Below are positions 24,166-32,670 of a DNA stretch of 64,000 bases, piece after piece (position 1 is the stretch's first letter; each line of letters starts with the position of its first letter). The DNA lies in assembly GCF_004352915.1 (NCBI RefSeq), contig NZ_SJSY01000075.1, positions 372,001 to 436,000 of the forward strand, read 5' to 3'. The translations under genes were made by a program, and so were the position numbers. Source of the stretch: Flavobacterium zhairuonense. Lineage in GTDB: Bacteria > Bacteroidota > Bacteroidia > Flavobacteriales > Flavobacteriaceae. A model generated the notes under the pieces. The model saw only the letters and a program-made list of their open reading frames with translations. It made no database searches and was not told the DNA's origin.

Positions 24166-24197
24166 CGTTATTAAGAATGATTATAAACAACAACATA

Positions 24198-25250
24198 ATG
24201 ATTAAAACAGATATACTTATAATTGGAGCAGGCCCAACAGGTTTATTTGCCGTATTTGAGGCAGGATTGTTAAAATTAAAATGCCACATTTTAGATGCTC
24301 TTCCACAACCAGGAGGACAGCTATCAGAGTTATATCCAAAAAAACCAATTTATGATATTCCTGGATTCCCAGAAGTATTAGCCGGAGATTTAGTTGACGG
24401 ATTAATGGAGCAAATCAAACAATTTGAGCCAGGATTTACTTTAGGAGAACGTGCAGAAACTGTTGAAAAGCAAGAAGACGGAACTTTTATTGTAACATCA
24501 AACAAAGGAACTAAATTCCACGCGCCAGTTATTGCAATTGCTGGAGGATTAGGAAGTTTTGAGCCTCGCAAACCACTTATCGAGGATATCGAGTTTTATG
24601 AAGATAAAGGAGTAAAATACTTTATTAAAAATCCTGAGAAATTCAGAGATAAAAGAGTTGTTATTGCAGGAGGAGGAGATTCAGCTTTGGACTGGTCAAT
24701 TTTCTTAGCAAATGTAGCTTCAGAAGTAACTTTAATCCACAGAAGAAACGAATTTAGAGGAGCTTTAGATTCTGTTGAAAAAGTACAGGAATTAAAATCA
24801 GCTGGAAAAATCAAATTAATCACTCCAGCAGAAGTTATCGGAATCAACGGTGCTGAGCATGTTGAATCATTAGATATCGAAGAAAACGGAGCACACCGTA
24901 AAATCGAATGCGATTATTTCATTCCACTTTTCGGATTAACACCAAAATTAGGTCCAATCGGTGACTGGGGATTAGAAATCGAGAAAAATGCTATTAAAGT
25001 AAACAATGCATTAGATTACCAAACTAACATTCCGGGAATCTTTGCCATTGGAGACGTAAACACATACCCAGGAAAATTAAAGTTAATCCTTTGCGGTTTC
25101 CACGAAGCAACTTTAATGTGCCAAGCTGCTTATTCAATCATCAACCCAGGTAAAAAATATGTATTGAAATATACAACAGTTTCTGGAGTAGACGGTTTCG
25201 ACGGAACTCGTAAAGAAGCGCCAAAAGCGGTTGTTAAAGCAATCGTCTAA
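24198..25250 (+). CDS. Ferredoxin-NADP+ reductase, thioredoxin-reductase-like
   Basis: A flavoprotein that passes electrons between NADPH and ferredoxin; here it could feed the sulfite reductase. LIIGAGPTGLFAVFEAG is the FAD-binding motif, LPQPGGQLSELYPKKPIYDIPGFP is typical of this reductase class, VVIAGGGDSALDW is the NADPH site and FAIGDVNTYPGK the second FAD contact. It lacks the CxxC of true thioredoxin reductases. The frame stays open to 24135, but the start at 24198 (350 aa) places the Rossmann motif at the N-terminus and agrees with the promoter. Confidence 0.92.
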   Translation: MIKTDILIIGAGPTGLFAVFEAGLLKLKCHILDALPQPGGQLSELYPKKPIYDIPGFPEVLAGDLVDGLMEQIKQFEPGFTLGERAETVEKQEDGTFIVTSNKGTKFHAPVIAIAGGLGSFEPRKPLIEDIEFYEDKGVKYFIKNPEKFRDKRVVIAGGGDSALDWSIFLANVASEVTLIHRRNEFRGALDSVEKVQELKSAGKIKLITPAEVIGINGAEHVESLDIEENGAHRKIECDYFIPLFGLTPKLGPIGDWGLEIEKNAIKVNNALDYQTNIPGIFAIGDVNTYPGKLKLILCGFHEATLMCQAAYSIINPGKKYVLKYTTVSGVDGFDGTRKEAPKAVVKAIV

Positions 25251-25296
25251 GGTTCTAAGTTGCTAAGACACTAAGATTCTAAGATTTTTATATACA

Positions 25297-25326
25297 AAGC
25301 TCAAACTTTTAGTTTGGGCTTTTTTA
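25297..25326 (+). terminator. Terminator of the cys region
   Basis: AAGCTCAAACT pairs with AGTTTGGGCTT (11 bp, one G-T pair) with a short loop, followed by TTTTT. Confidence 0.8.
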
Positions 25327-25332
25327 ATTCCC

Positions 25333-25490
25333 ATGAAATCCCAGAGGGATGACATATTTATAGAAAAGAAATGATTAGGTCTCTATAAAGCTCCAGCGGA
25401 GCGACACACAGAGATGTGTCGTTCCGCTGGAGCTCTTGTGTTGTGCTGATTGTTTTTCTATAAATATTATGCTCCTCCGGAGCTAATTCA
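25333..25490. repeat. Nested palindromic repeat
   Basis: An outer pair ATATTTATAGAAAA/TTTTCTATAAATAT encloses an inner hairpin. The inner stem pairs 25389-25408 with 25415-25434 over 20 bp with one G-T pair (it begins AGCTCCAGCGGAGC). The flanks CCAGAGGGATGA and CTCCTCCGGAGC have the look of widespread Bacteroidetes intergenic repeats. It is non-coding. Confidence 0.75.
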
Positions 25491-25550
25491 TGAAAAGGTA
25501 AAAACTTAGTATCTTAGAAACTTAGAGTCTCAGCATCTTAAAAAAAAACA

Positions 25551-25582
25551 TTTGCAAATCGAAACCCTATTTCATACCTTTG
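25551..25582 (+). promoter_or_regulatory. Promoter of the second SAM-I riboswitch
   Basis: TTTG and TACCTTTG are separated by 20 bases, with transcription predicted from about 25588. Confidence 0.72.
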
Positions 25583-25605
25583 CACTGTTCTTAAAATTAT
25601 TGTTC

Positions 25606-25718
25606 GTTATCACGAAAGGCGGAGGGATAGACCCGATGAAACCTTAGCAACCCTTTATCATAAAGAAGGTGCTAAATTCTACTTTATACGACATTTTCCA
25701 GTATTAAAGATAGATAAC
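25606..25718 (+). ncRNA. SAM-I (S-box) riboswitch upstream of the methionine synthase genes
   Basis: GGCGGAGGGATAGACCCGAT, GAAACCTTAGCAACCC, AAGAAGGTGCTAAATTCTAC and AGATAGATAAC appear in the SAM-I order. GTTATC at 25606-25611 pairs with GATAAC at 25713-25718 as P1. The distance from the aptamer to the next start codon is over 300 nt, much longer than at the MetX-like gene. It should shut off methionine synthesis when SAM is abundant. Confidence 0.93.
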
Positions 25719-25779
25719 ACAAATACATACTCGTATTTCTCAAAACTTTTCTCGATAACATATAATATTTACTGAAACA

Positions 25780-26036
25780 GATTCTGTATCAGGAGCGAAT
25801 CATTGGCGCATTTTTGCAGTCAATAGTTCCCGCTTTTCGTTGCAATCATTTTGCTTTTTAAAGAAAAAAGCAAAATAATTTCCACTTCAATCGGGGCTAA
25901 TGAGCCGGCAATAGTGCACTTTTGGAATTAATGTGAAAAAATATCCGAAGTAAACCGATAGGTTTAAACTTCACAATCATAATAAAAAACTTAGCATCTT
26001 AGAACCTTAGCGTCTTAGCAGCTAAAACAAAAAAAT
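25780..26036 (+). promoter_or_regulatory. Long untranslated leader with an inserted repeat-like stretch
   Basis: The stretch from about 25780 to 25925 (TCTGTATCAGGAGCGAATCA ... CAATCGGGGCTAATG) is G+C-richer than its surroundings. It has the look of a dispersed Flavobacterium repeat, although no second copy is in this window. GAAGTAAACC/GGTTTAAACTTC near 25949-25974 can form an imperfect hairpin. A TTAGCATCTTAGAACCTTAG-type low-complexity stretch follows. No coding frame is convincing here. Confidence 0.4.
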
Positions 26037-27041
26037 ATGGCAATTACGATAAAAGAAGCAATAAAAAAAAATATCCTAATCCTTGACGGAGCAATGGGAA
26101 CAATGTTGCAACGCTATAATTTCTCAGAAGAAGACTTCAGAGGAGAGCGTTTCAAAGATTTTCCGCATCCATTAAAAGGAAACAACGATTTACTATCCCT
26201 AACACAACCACAAGCAATCCGCGATGTACATGCCGCTTATTTTGAAGCAGGTGCTGACATTGTAGAAACCAATACCTTCTCTGGAACGACAATCGGTATG
26301 GCCGATTATCACATGGAAGATTTGGTTTACGAGTTAAACTACGAATCGGCAAAACTCGCACGCGAGGTTGCCGATGAGTTTACCGCAAAAAATCCAGAAA
26401 AACCACGTTTCGTAGCCGGTTCAATCGGACCAACAAACCGTACGGCAAGTATGTCGCCAGACGTAAATGATCCAGGTTACAGAGCCGTAACGTTTGACGA
26501 TTTACGAATTGCCTACAAACAACAAGCAGAAGCTTTAATGGACGGTGGCTGTGATTTACTTTTAGTAGAAACAATCTTTGATACATTAAATGCAAAAGCA
26601 GCACTTTTTGCGATTGAAGAAGTAAAAGAAGAACGCAATCTTGATATTCCAATTATGGTTTCAGGAACGATTACAGATGCGTCTGGAAGAACACTTTCAG
26701 GACAAACAGTTGAAGCATTTTTGATTTCAGTTTCTCATATTCCGTTATTAAGTGTAGGATTCAATTGCGCCCTTGGAGCCGATTTGCTAAAACCATATTT
26801 AAAAACATTAGCACATAATACAAGTTTTAATGTTTCGGCACATCCAAACGCAGGATTACCAAATGCTTTCGGACAATACGATGAAACACCAGAACAGACT
26901 CAGGTATTCATTAAAGAGTATTTAGAAGATAATTTAATCAATATCATCGGAGGTTGTTGCGGAACAACGCCAGATCATATCCGATTAATGGCTGAGGTGG
27001 CGAAGGATTATAAGCCAAGAGTTGCGCCAGTTTTTGAATAA
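26037..27041 (+). CDS. metH: Methionine synthase, N-terminal homocysteine-binding part (split MetH)
   Basis: This gene encodes only the first module of cobalamin-dependent methionine synthase, the zinc-dependent homocysteine S-methyltransferase domain. ILDGAMGTMLQRYNF is the start motif, GADIVETNTFSGTTIGMADY follows, and the zinc cysteines lie in SVGFNCALGAD and IIGGCCGTTPDHIR. At 334 aa it stops where the folate-binding module begins; the remaining modules are at 27426. Together the two pieces give about 1,225 residues, close to the length of one-piece MetH. It is preceded by a SAM-I riboswitch. Confidence 0.95.
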   Translation: MAITIKEAIKKNILILDGAMGTMLQRYNFSEEDFRGERFKDFPHPLKGNNDLLSLTQPQAIRDVHAAYFEAGADIVETNTFSGTTIGMADYHMEDLVYELNYESAKLAREVADEFTAKNPEKPRFVAGSIGPTNRTASMSPDVNDPGYRAVTFDDLRIAYKQQAEALMDGGCDLLLVETIFDTLNAKAALFAIEEVKEERNLDIPIMVSGTITDASGRTLSGQTVEAFLISVSHIPLLSVGFNCALGADLLKPYLKTLAHNTSFNVSAHPNAGLPNAFGQYDETPEQTQVFIKEYLEDNLINIIGGCCGTTPDHIRLMAEVAKDYKPRVAPVFE

Positions 27042-27059
27042 ATATAATCAATATTAAAA

Positions 27060-27320
27060 ATGGACGGAAAGCATATTGTTTATTCAGAAGATGGAGAAAT
27101 TTTTAAAGCTTTTCTGAATTCAAATTGGTATGATACGGCGAGTCCATATTTATATTGTGTTTCTGAATTAATAATTATTAGAAACAAGATTAATAATAAC
27201 GAAAAATTCAAAATAGAAAGTAATGGTGAATTATATCCTATTACGACAAATTTAGAGTTTAAGACATGGATTGAAAAGGTATTTTATGGAGGATTTGAGA
27301 AGCATGTTTTTATTGATTAA
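27060..27320 (+). CDS. Small hypothetical protein between the two metH parts
   Basis: An 86-residue protein of mixed composition, rich in aromatic and charged residues (FLNSNWYDTASPYLYCVSEL), without signal peptide or membrane segment. The ATG is 18 bases after the first metH part and the frame is well formed, so it is probably translated with it. I recognise no domain. Its position inside the split methionine synthase is odd and could reflect a recent insertion. Confidence 0.55.
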   Translation: MDGKHIVYSEDGEIFKAFLNSNWYDTASPYLYCVSELIIIRNKINNNEKFKIESNGELYPITTNLEFKTWIEKVFYGGFEKHVFID

Positions 27321-27425
27321 AAGTAAATAGTATACCTACAAGGTTCTAAAAAACCTCACAGGAAAGAAAATAGAATAAAAAACTTAGAACCTTAGAATCT
27401 CAGGATCTTAGTAACTTAAAAAGAA

Positions 27426-30101
27426 ATGACAGAAAAAAGAAGAGACCTTGTATTATCAGGATTAGAGCCGTTGATTATTACGCCGGAAAGTGTTTTCGTG
27501 AATGTTGGTGAGCGTACGAACGTAACAGGTTCAAGAAAATTCTTGAGATTAATCAAGGAAGAGAAATATGACGAGGCGCTTGATATTGCAAGACAACAAG
27601 TAGAAGGTGGAGCCCAAATCATCGATATTAATATGGATGAAGGAATGCTTGACGGAGTTACTGCAATGACTAAATTTTTGAATTTAATCGCTGCAGAACC
27701 AGACATTTCGAGAGTGCCGATTATGATCGACAGTTCGAAATGGGAAATCATTGAAGCAGGTCTAAAAGTAGTACAAGGAAAAAGCGTTGTAAACTCGATT
27801 TCGTTAAAAGAAGGAGAAGAAGCCTTTATTCACCACGCCAAATTAATCAAACGTTACGGAGCGGCTGCGATTGTTATGGCTTTTGACGAAGTTGGTCAGG
27901 CGGATAATTACGATCGTAGAGTCGAGATTTGTGCGCGTTCGTATGATATTTTGGTGAACAAAGTTGGGTTTCCTCCGCAGGATATTATTTTCGATTTGAA
28001 TATTTTCCCAGTTGCAACGGGAATGGAAGAGCATAGATTGAACGCATTGGATTTCTTTAGAGGAACAAAATGGGTTCGCGAGAATCTTCCGCACGCACAT
28101 ATTAGTGGTGGAGTAAGTAACGTTTCGTTCTCATTTAGAGGAAACGATACGGTTCGTGAAGCCATGCACTCGGTGTTTTTATACCACGCAATCAAAAACG
28201 GAATGACGATGGGAATCGTAAACCCCGAAATGCTTACGATTTACGATGATATTCCGAAAGACTTATTAGAATACGTTGAAGACGTTATTTTAGATAGACG
28301 TGATGATGCGACAGAACGACTTTTGGATTTTGCTGAAAGTGTAAAAGGTGAAGCAAAAAGTGACGAAAAAGCCGTTCAAGAATGGCGTTTAGGAACTGTT
28401 CAAGAGCGTATTACCCATTCGTTGGTAAAAGGTGTTGACACATTTATTGAGGAAGATGTAGAAGAAGCACGTTTAGCCGCAACAAAACCAATCGAAGTTA
28501 TCGAGATCAACTTAATGGCGGGAATGAATGTGGTTGGAGATTTATTCGGAAGCGGAAAAATGTTCCTGCCACAGGTGGTAAAATCGGCTCGTGTAATGAA
28601 AAAAGCCGTGGCTTATTTATTGCCTTTCATTGAAGCAAGCAAACAAGCCGGAGATAAACAAGGAAACGGAAAAATCTTGATGGCAACCGTAAAAGGTGAC
28701 GTTCACGATATCGGTAAAAACATCGTTTCGGTAGTTTTGGCTTGTAATAATTATGAGATTGTAGATCTTGGTGTTATGGTTGCTCCGGAAAAAATTATTG
28801 CAGCAGCGATTGAACATGAAGTAGATATTATTGGATTAAGCGGACTGATCACGCCTTCGCTTGACGAAATGGTATATCTGGCCAAAGAATTAGACAAACA
28901 AGACATTAAAATCCCAATTATGATTGGAGGGGCAACTACTTCGCGTGCGCATACGGCCGTGAAAATTGCACCTCAATACAGAGAAACTGTAATTCACGTT
29001 AACGATGCTTCGAGAGCCGTTACGGTTGCCGGGAATCTGTTAGATCATAATAGAAAAATATATGCTGCAGATATTCGTGCAGAATACGATTCGTTTAGAG
29101 AAACATTTTTAAATCGTTCAAGAGATAAAAACTTCCTGACGATTGAAGATGCTCGTAAGAACAAGTTACCATTAGATTGGAGTGAATATACTCCGGTTAA
29201 ACCAAAAGTAATCGGCGCACAAACGATTGAAGTAGAATTGGATGTTTTGGTTCCGTATATCGACTGGACGCCATTTTTCCAGACTTGGGAATTGTACGGA
29301 AAATATCCAGCAATTTTAACGGATGAGGTTGTGGGCGAACAAGCGACTTCGGTTTTTAACGATGCTCAGGCAATGTTGAAAGTAATTTTGGCAGAGAAAA
29401 AACTGAAAGCAAAAGGTATTTACGGAATTTTCCCTGCGAATCAGGTAAATGATGACGATATCGAATTGCGCGATGAAAACGGAAAAGTATTAGAGAAATT
29501 CTTAACACTTCGTCAGCAGTCGCAAAAAACAAAAGGAGCGCCAAATATCGCTTTAGCTGATTTTATTCTGCCAAAAGAAAGTGGAATCGAAGATTACATA
29601 GGAGCTTTCTGCGTAACAACAGGTTTTGGTGTTGACGAATGGGCGGCTGAATATGAAAAGAATCTAGACGATTATAATTCGATTATGGTAAAAGCTCTTG
29701 CGGATCGTTTTGCTGAGGCTTTCGCCGAATATCTTCACGAGAGAGTTCGTAAAGATTTCTGGGGTTATGATAGCGAAGAATCTTTAACCAACGAAGAATT
29801 GATTAAAGAAAATTATAAAGGAATTCGTCCAGCGCCAGGTTATCCAGCTTGTCCAGATCACTTAGAGAAACCAACGATTTGGAAGCTTTTAGATGTTGAA
29901 AAACAAATTGGAGTGAAACTAACAGAAAGCATGGCAATGTGGCCAGCTTCGTCGGTTTCAGGATATTATTTCGGAAACCCGAAAAGCCGCTATTTCGGAC
30001 TCGGAAAAATAAAAGAAGATCAGGTTACAGATTACGCCAAACGCCGAAATGTACCGCTTGATTACGCAATGAAATGGTTGAATCCTAATATAGCAGACTA
30101 G
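27426..30101 (+). CDS. metH: Methionine synthase, folate, cobalamin and activation modules (split MetH)
   Basis: The larger part of cobalamin-dependent MetH, 891 aa. Residues 1 to about 290 are the pterin-binding module (VGERTNVTGSRKF, IDINMDEGMLDG). About 310-400 is the cobalamin cap. About 400-550 is the B12 module, with the lower-ligand motif DVHDIGKNIVSVVL. About 560-891 is the SAM-dependent activation module (RPAPGYPACPDHLEK, SMAMWPASSVSGYYF). It transfers the methyl group from methyl-tetrahydrofolate, made by MetF at 30682, to homocysteine bound by the partner protein at 26037. The two proteins must associate to work. Confidence 0.96.
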   Translation: MTEKRRDLVLSGLEPLIITPESVFVNVGERTNVTGSRKFLRLIKEEKYDEALDIARQQVEGGAQIIDINMDEGMLDGVTAMTKFLNLIAAEPDISRVPIMIDSSKWEIIEAGLKVVQGKSVVNSISLKEGEEAFIHHAKLIKRYGAAAIVMAFDEVGQADNYDRRVEICARSYDILVNKVGFPPQDIIFDLNIFPVATGMEEHRLNALDFFRGTKWVRENLPHAHISGGVSNVSFSFRGNDTVREAMHSVFLYHAIKNGMTMGIVNPEMLTIYDDIPKDLLEYVEDVILDRRDDATERLLDFAESVKGEAKSDEKAVQEWRLGTVQERITHSLVKGVDTFIEEDVEEARLAATKPIEVIEINLMAGMNVVGDLFGSGKMFLPQVVKSARVMKKAVAYLLPFIEASKQAGDKQGNGKILMATVKGDVHDIGKNIVSVVLACNNYEIVDLGVMVAPEKIIAAAIEHEVDIIGLSGLITPSLDEMVYLAKELDKQDIKIPIMIGGATTSRAHTAVKIAPQYRETVIHVNDASRAVTVAGNLLDHNRKIYAADIRAEYDSFRETFLNRSRDKNFLTIEDARKNKLPLDWSEYTPVKPKVIGAQTIEVELDVLVPYIDWTPFFQTWELYGKYPAILTDEVVGEQATSVFNDAQAMLKVILAEKKLKAKGIYGIFPANQVNDDDIELRDENGKVLEKFLTLRQQSQKTKGAPNIALADFILPKESGIEDYIGAFCVTTGFGVDEWAAEYEKNLDDYNSIMVKALADRFAEAFAEYLHERVRKDFWGYDSEESLTNEELIKENYKGIRPAPGYPACPDHLEKPTIWKLLDVEKQIGVKLTESMAMWPASSVSGYYFGNPKSRYFGLGKIKEDQVTDYAKRRNVPLDYAMKWLNPNIAD

Positions 30102-30255
30102 AATGGTTGATGGTTTTTGGTTGATAGTTGATGGATTGACTATTAGAACCAACAAACTTTCACGGATTAGAATGATTGTTGGTTTTGATTAATAATTGAT
30201 TTAGGTAACTATTATGACCAACAACCATCAACCGACAACTAACAACTAATAAAAA

Positions 30256-30612
30256 ATGGAATACAGTAAACTGGATGTGTGGCTGGAGGCTCGGAAGTTG
30301 GTGAATTTATTGTATGATTTTTCGAAATTGTTTCCAAAAGAAGAATTGTTTGGATTGACAAATCAAATGAGGAGAGCAGCGATTTCAATACCATCAAATA
30401 TTGCTGAAGGTTGTGGAAGGCAAACATCAAAAGAAACAATACATTTTCTTCATATTTCAAGAGGATCACTATATGAATTGGAAACTCAATTTTATTTGGC
30501 TTTTGATCAAAAATATATCGAAGAAAATAATTTTAACATCGCACTTGCACAGATTGAAATCTGCAAGAAGTTATTAAACGGATTTATTAATTATTATAAA
30601 AAAATAATGTAG
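30256..30612 (+). CDS. Four helix bundle protein (23S rRNA intervening-sequence family)
   Basis: A 118-residue all-helical protein of the S23/IVP family, named for proteins encoded inside 23S rRNA insertions and related to the accessory protein of diversity-generating retroelements. LDVWLEARKLVNLLYDFSKLFP, GLTNQMRRAAISIPSNIAEG and FLHISRGSLYELETQ are the family motifs. It is flanked on both sides by ACCATCAACC-type low-complexity DNA and sits between metH and metF, where it looks like an insertion. No partner element is visible; the function is unknown. Confidence 0.9.
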   Translation: MEYSKLDVWLEARKLVNLLYDFSKLFPKEELFGLTNQMRRAAISIPSNIAEGCGRQTSKETIHFLHISRGSLYELETQFYLAFDQKYIEENNFNIALAQIEICKKLLNGFINYYKKIM

Positions 30613-30639
30613 TTGAAGTTGTAATTGTAAAGTTCCACA

Positions 30640-30677
30640 AGAACCATCAACCATCAACCATCAACCATCAACCAAAA
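30640..30677. repeat. ACCATCAACC tandem low-complexity stretch
   Basis: Four to five units of ACCATCA/ACC directly before metF. Similar sequence, on either strand, is found at 18956-19098, 20352-20428 and 30105-30250, always between genes. Confidence 0.65.
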
Positions 30678-30681
30678 ATAA

Positions 30682-31638
30682 ATGAAAGTAACAGAACATA
30701 TAGAAAACGCCAAAGGAAAAACATTATTCTCATTTGAAATTATTCCGCCTCAAAAGGGGAAAAGCATTCAGGAGTTATACGATAATATTGATCCGTTAAT
30801 GGAGTTTAATCCGCCGTTTATTGATGTAACGACTTCTCGTGAAGAATATATTTATATTGACAAAGGTAACGGACTTTTGGATAAAAAACTGACTCGTATG
30901 CGTCCGGGAACGCTTGGAATTTGCGCTTCTATAAAACATAAATACAATGTAGATACGGTTCCGCATTTGTTGTGCGGTGGTTTCACCAAAGAAGAAACCG
31001 AGTACATGCTGGTTGACTGTCATTATTTAGGAATCAACAACGTAATGGCGCTTCGCGGAGACGCTATGAAAGACGAACAATCTTTTACGCCAAAAGCAGG
31101 AGGAAATCATTATGCAATTGATTTGGTTAAACAAATTAACAATTTGAATAACGGAAAGTATCTTCACGAATTAATGGATGTCGATAACAAAGCTGATTTT
31201 TGCGTTGGAGTTGCGGGTTATCCTGAAAAACATTTAGAATCTCCTTCTTTACAATCAGATTTAAAAAGATTAAAAGAAAAAGTAGATGCAGGTGCTGATT
31301 ACGTAGTAACGCAAATGTTTTTTGACAATGCTAAATATTTTGCTTTCGTAGAAAAAGCGAGAGAAATGGGCATCACAATTCCGATTATTCCTGGAATTAA
31401 GCCAATCGCTGTTCAAAGACATTTACAAGTTTTACCCCAGATTTTCAGAATCGATTTGCCAGAAGATTTAATTGATGCTGTAGATAAATGCAAAAATAAC
31501 GCTGAAATCAAACAAGTCGGAATTGAATGGGCGGTTCAGCAGTCATTAGAATTAAAAGCCGCTGGAGTTCCGTTTTTACACTATTATTCAATGGGTAAAT
31601 CTGAGAATATCCGCCAGATTGCAAGTCAGGTTTTTTAA
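30682..31638 (+). CDS. metF: Methylenetetrahydrofolate reductase
   Basis: It reduces methylene-tetrahydrofolate to methyl-tetrahydrofolate, the methyl donor for MetH. FSFEIIPPQKGKSIQELY near the start, DVTTSREEYIYI, NVMALRGDAMKD, GVAGYPEKHLES and DYVVTQMFFDNAKYFAF are the barrel and FAD motifs. Length 318 aa matches the bacterial single-domain form. It ends the methionine region and is probably co-transcribed with metH, although the four-helix-bundle gene and repeats separate them. Confidence 0.97.
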   Translation: MKVTEHIENAKGKTLFSFEIIPPQKGKSIQELYDNIDPLMEFNPPFIDVTTSREEYIYIDKGNGLLDKKLTRMRPGTLGICASIKHKYNVDTVPHLLCGGFTKEETEYMLVDCHYLGINNVMALRGDAMKDEQSFTPKAGGNHYAIDLVKQINNLNNGKYLHELMDVDNKADFCVGVAGYPEKHLESPSLQSDLKRLKEKVDAGADYVVTQMFFDNAKYFAFVEKAREMGITIPIIPGIKPIAVQRHLQVLPQIFRIDLPEDLIDAVDKCKNNAEIKQVGIEWAVQQSLELKAAGVPFLHYYSMGKSENIRQIASQVF

Positions 31639-31696
31639 GGTCTTTGCTAGGAACTTTGTCAAAGTTTTAAACTTTGACAAAGTTGATTGAGTACAG

Positions 31697-31800
31697 TTTG
31701 TCATTCCGAGGAACGAGGAATCTCACTCGGGTGTCGACAAAGATTGGCGATTTACTTTGCGGAGTTTCTAGTGTGATTCCTCGTTCCTCGGAATGACAAA
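31697..31800. repeat. Dispersed palindromic repeat, copy 2
   Basis: The arms 31697-31722 and 31775-31800 are perfect 26-bp reverse complements (the left begins TTTGTCATTCCGAGGAACGA). The interior shares CGACAAAGATTG and CTTTGCGGA-TTTCTAGTG with the copy at 11436. As RNA it would form a long hairpin behind metF and could act as a terminator. Confidence 0.82.
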
Positions 31801-31842
31801 AAAATGGAATTTGGTATTTTTTTAATTGAAATTTTAAAAGTC

Positions 31843-32496
31843 ATGAAACAAGAAGAACTACAAGCCATAGCCTCTCAATTAAAACATCCATCGGGAGAAA
31901 AAGGAATTGAAATGGCCAATATGATGAACGAAACGAACATCAATATGACCAAACATTCGATTCTGAATCTCAATATTTCAAATGAAAACAGAATTCTGGA
32001 ACTAGGCCACGGAAATGCAGGTCACGTTGAGTTTTTGTTTGAACAAGCTGAAAAACTTAAGTACTACGGGCTGGAAATGTCGGAACTGATGTTTCAGGAA
32101 GCGCGCCAGATCAACCGAAATTTTGTATCTCAAAAACAGGCTTTCTTTTCACTTTATGACGGAAATGCAATTCCGTTTGAAGATGGATTATTCGATAAAA
32201 TATTTACCGTAAATACCATTTATTTTTGGCAGAAACCGGAAGAATTACTTTCGGAAATCTACAGGGTTTTAAAATCAAACGGAAATTTCTGCATCACTTT
32301 TGCTCAGGAAGATTTCATGAAGCAACTTCCGTTTACGCAATTTGAATTTGAGCTTTACAACACCGAAAAAGCGCAAAAATTAATCGAAAAAACAGCTTTT
32401 AAAATTGTTTACATCGAAAGTCAGACAGAACAGGTAAAAAGCAAAACAGGCGAACTTGCCGACAGAGTTTTTACTACGATTGTTCTGGAGAAATAA
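31843..32496 (+). CDS. Class I SAM-dependent methyltransferase
   Basis: A methyltransferase of 217 aa from the ATG at 31843; an ATG at 31804 would add 13 residues but lies at the end of the palindromic repeat. RILELGHGNAGHVEFLF is the SAM-binding motif I, YGLEMSELMFQEA motif II, and DGLFDKIFTVNTIYFWQKPEELLSEIYRVLKSNG the motif IV-V region, all of the ubiE type. The acceptor is unknown. It starts just behind the methionine region and uses SAM, but this is too common to be informative. Confidence 0.85.
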   Translation: MKQEELQAIASQLKHPSGEKGIEMANMMNETNINMTKHSILNLNISNENRILELGHGNAGHVEFLFEQAEKLKYYGLEMSELMFQEARQINRNFVSQKQAFFSLYDGNAIPFEDGLFDKIFTVNTIYFWQKPEELLSEIYRVLKSNGNFCITFAQEDFMKQLPFTQFEFELYNTEKAQKLIEKTAFKIVYIESQTEQVKSKTGELADRVFTTIVLEK

Positions 32497-32508
32497 TTTT
32501 TTTGCCAC

Positions 32509-32526
32509 TTCCGATAGCTATCGGAA
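32509..32526. repeat. 18-bp perfect palindrome
   Basis: TTCCGATAGCTATCGGAA, 13 bases after the methyltransferase stop. It may act as a weak terminator, although only A-rich sequence follows. Confidence 0.5.
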
Positions 32527-32670
32527 TAAAAAGATTAACACAGATTAGAAAATCATTTTAATCCCTATAATCTATGGCAAAAAAAAATAGCCAATCAATT
32601 TTTGCAATCCTTTTTTGAGTACTTTCATTATTTTATTATTTAATCTTTCTGAATTATAATTCTCTACATT

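Noticed and set aside
24135..24197. Upstream starts of the ferredoxin-NADP reductase
   Set aside because: The predicted -7 element and transcription start lie inside that stretch, and the FAD motif normally sits at the N-terminus.
25947..25975. Terminator belonging to the second SAM-I riboswitch
   Set aside because: The stem is interrupted and no T run follows; it is also more than 200 nt from the aptamer.
30640..30677. CRISPR-like array of short repeats before metF
   Set aside because: The units are 7-10 bp tandem copies without spacers, and there are no cas genes.
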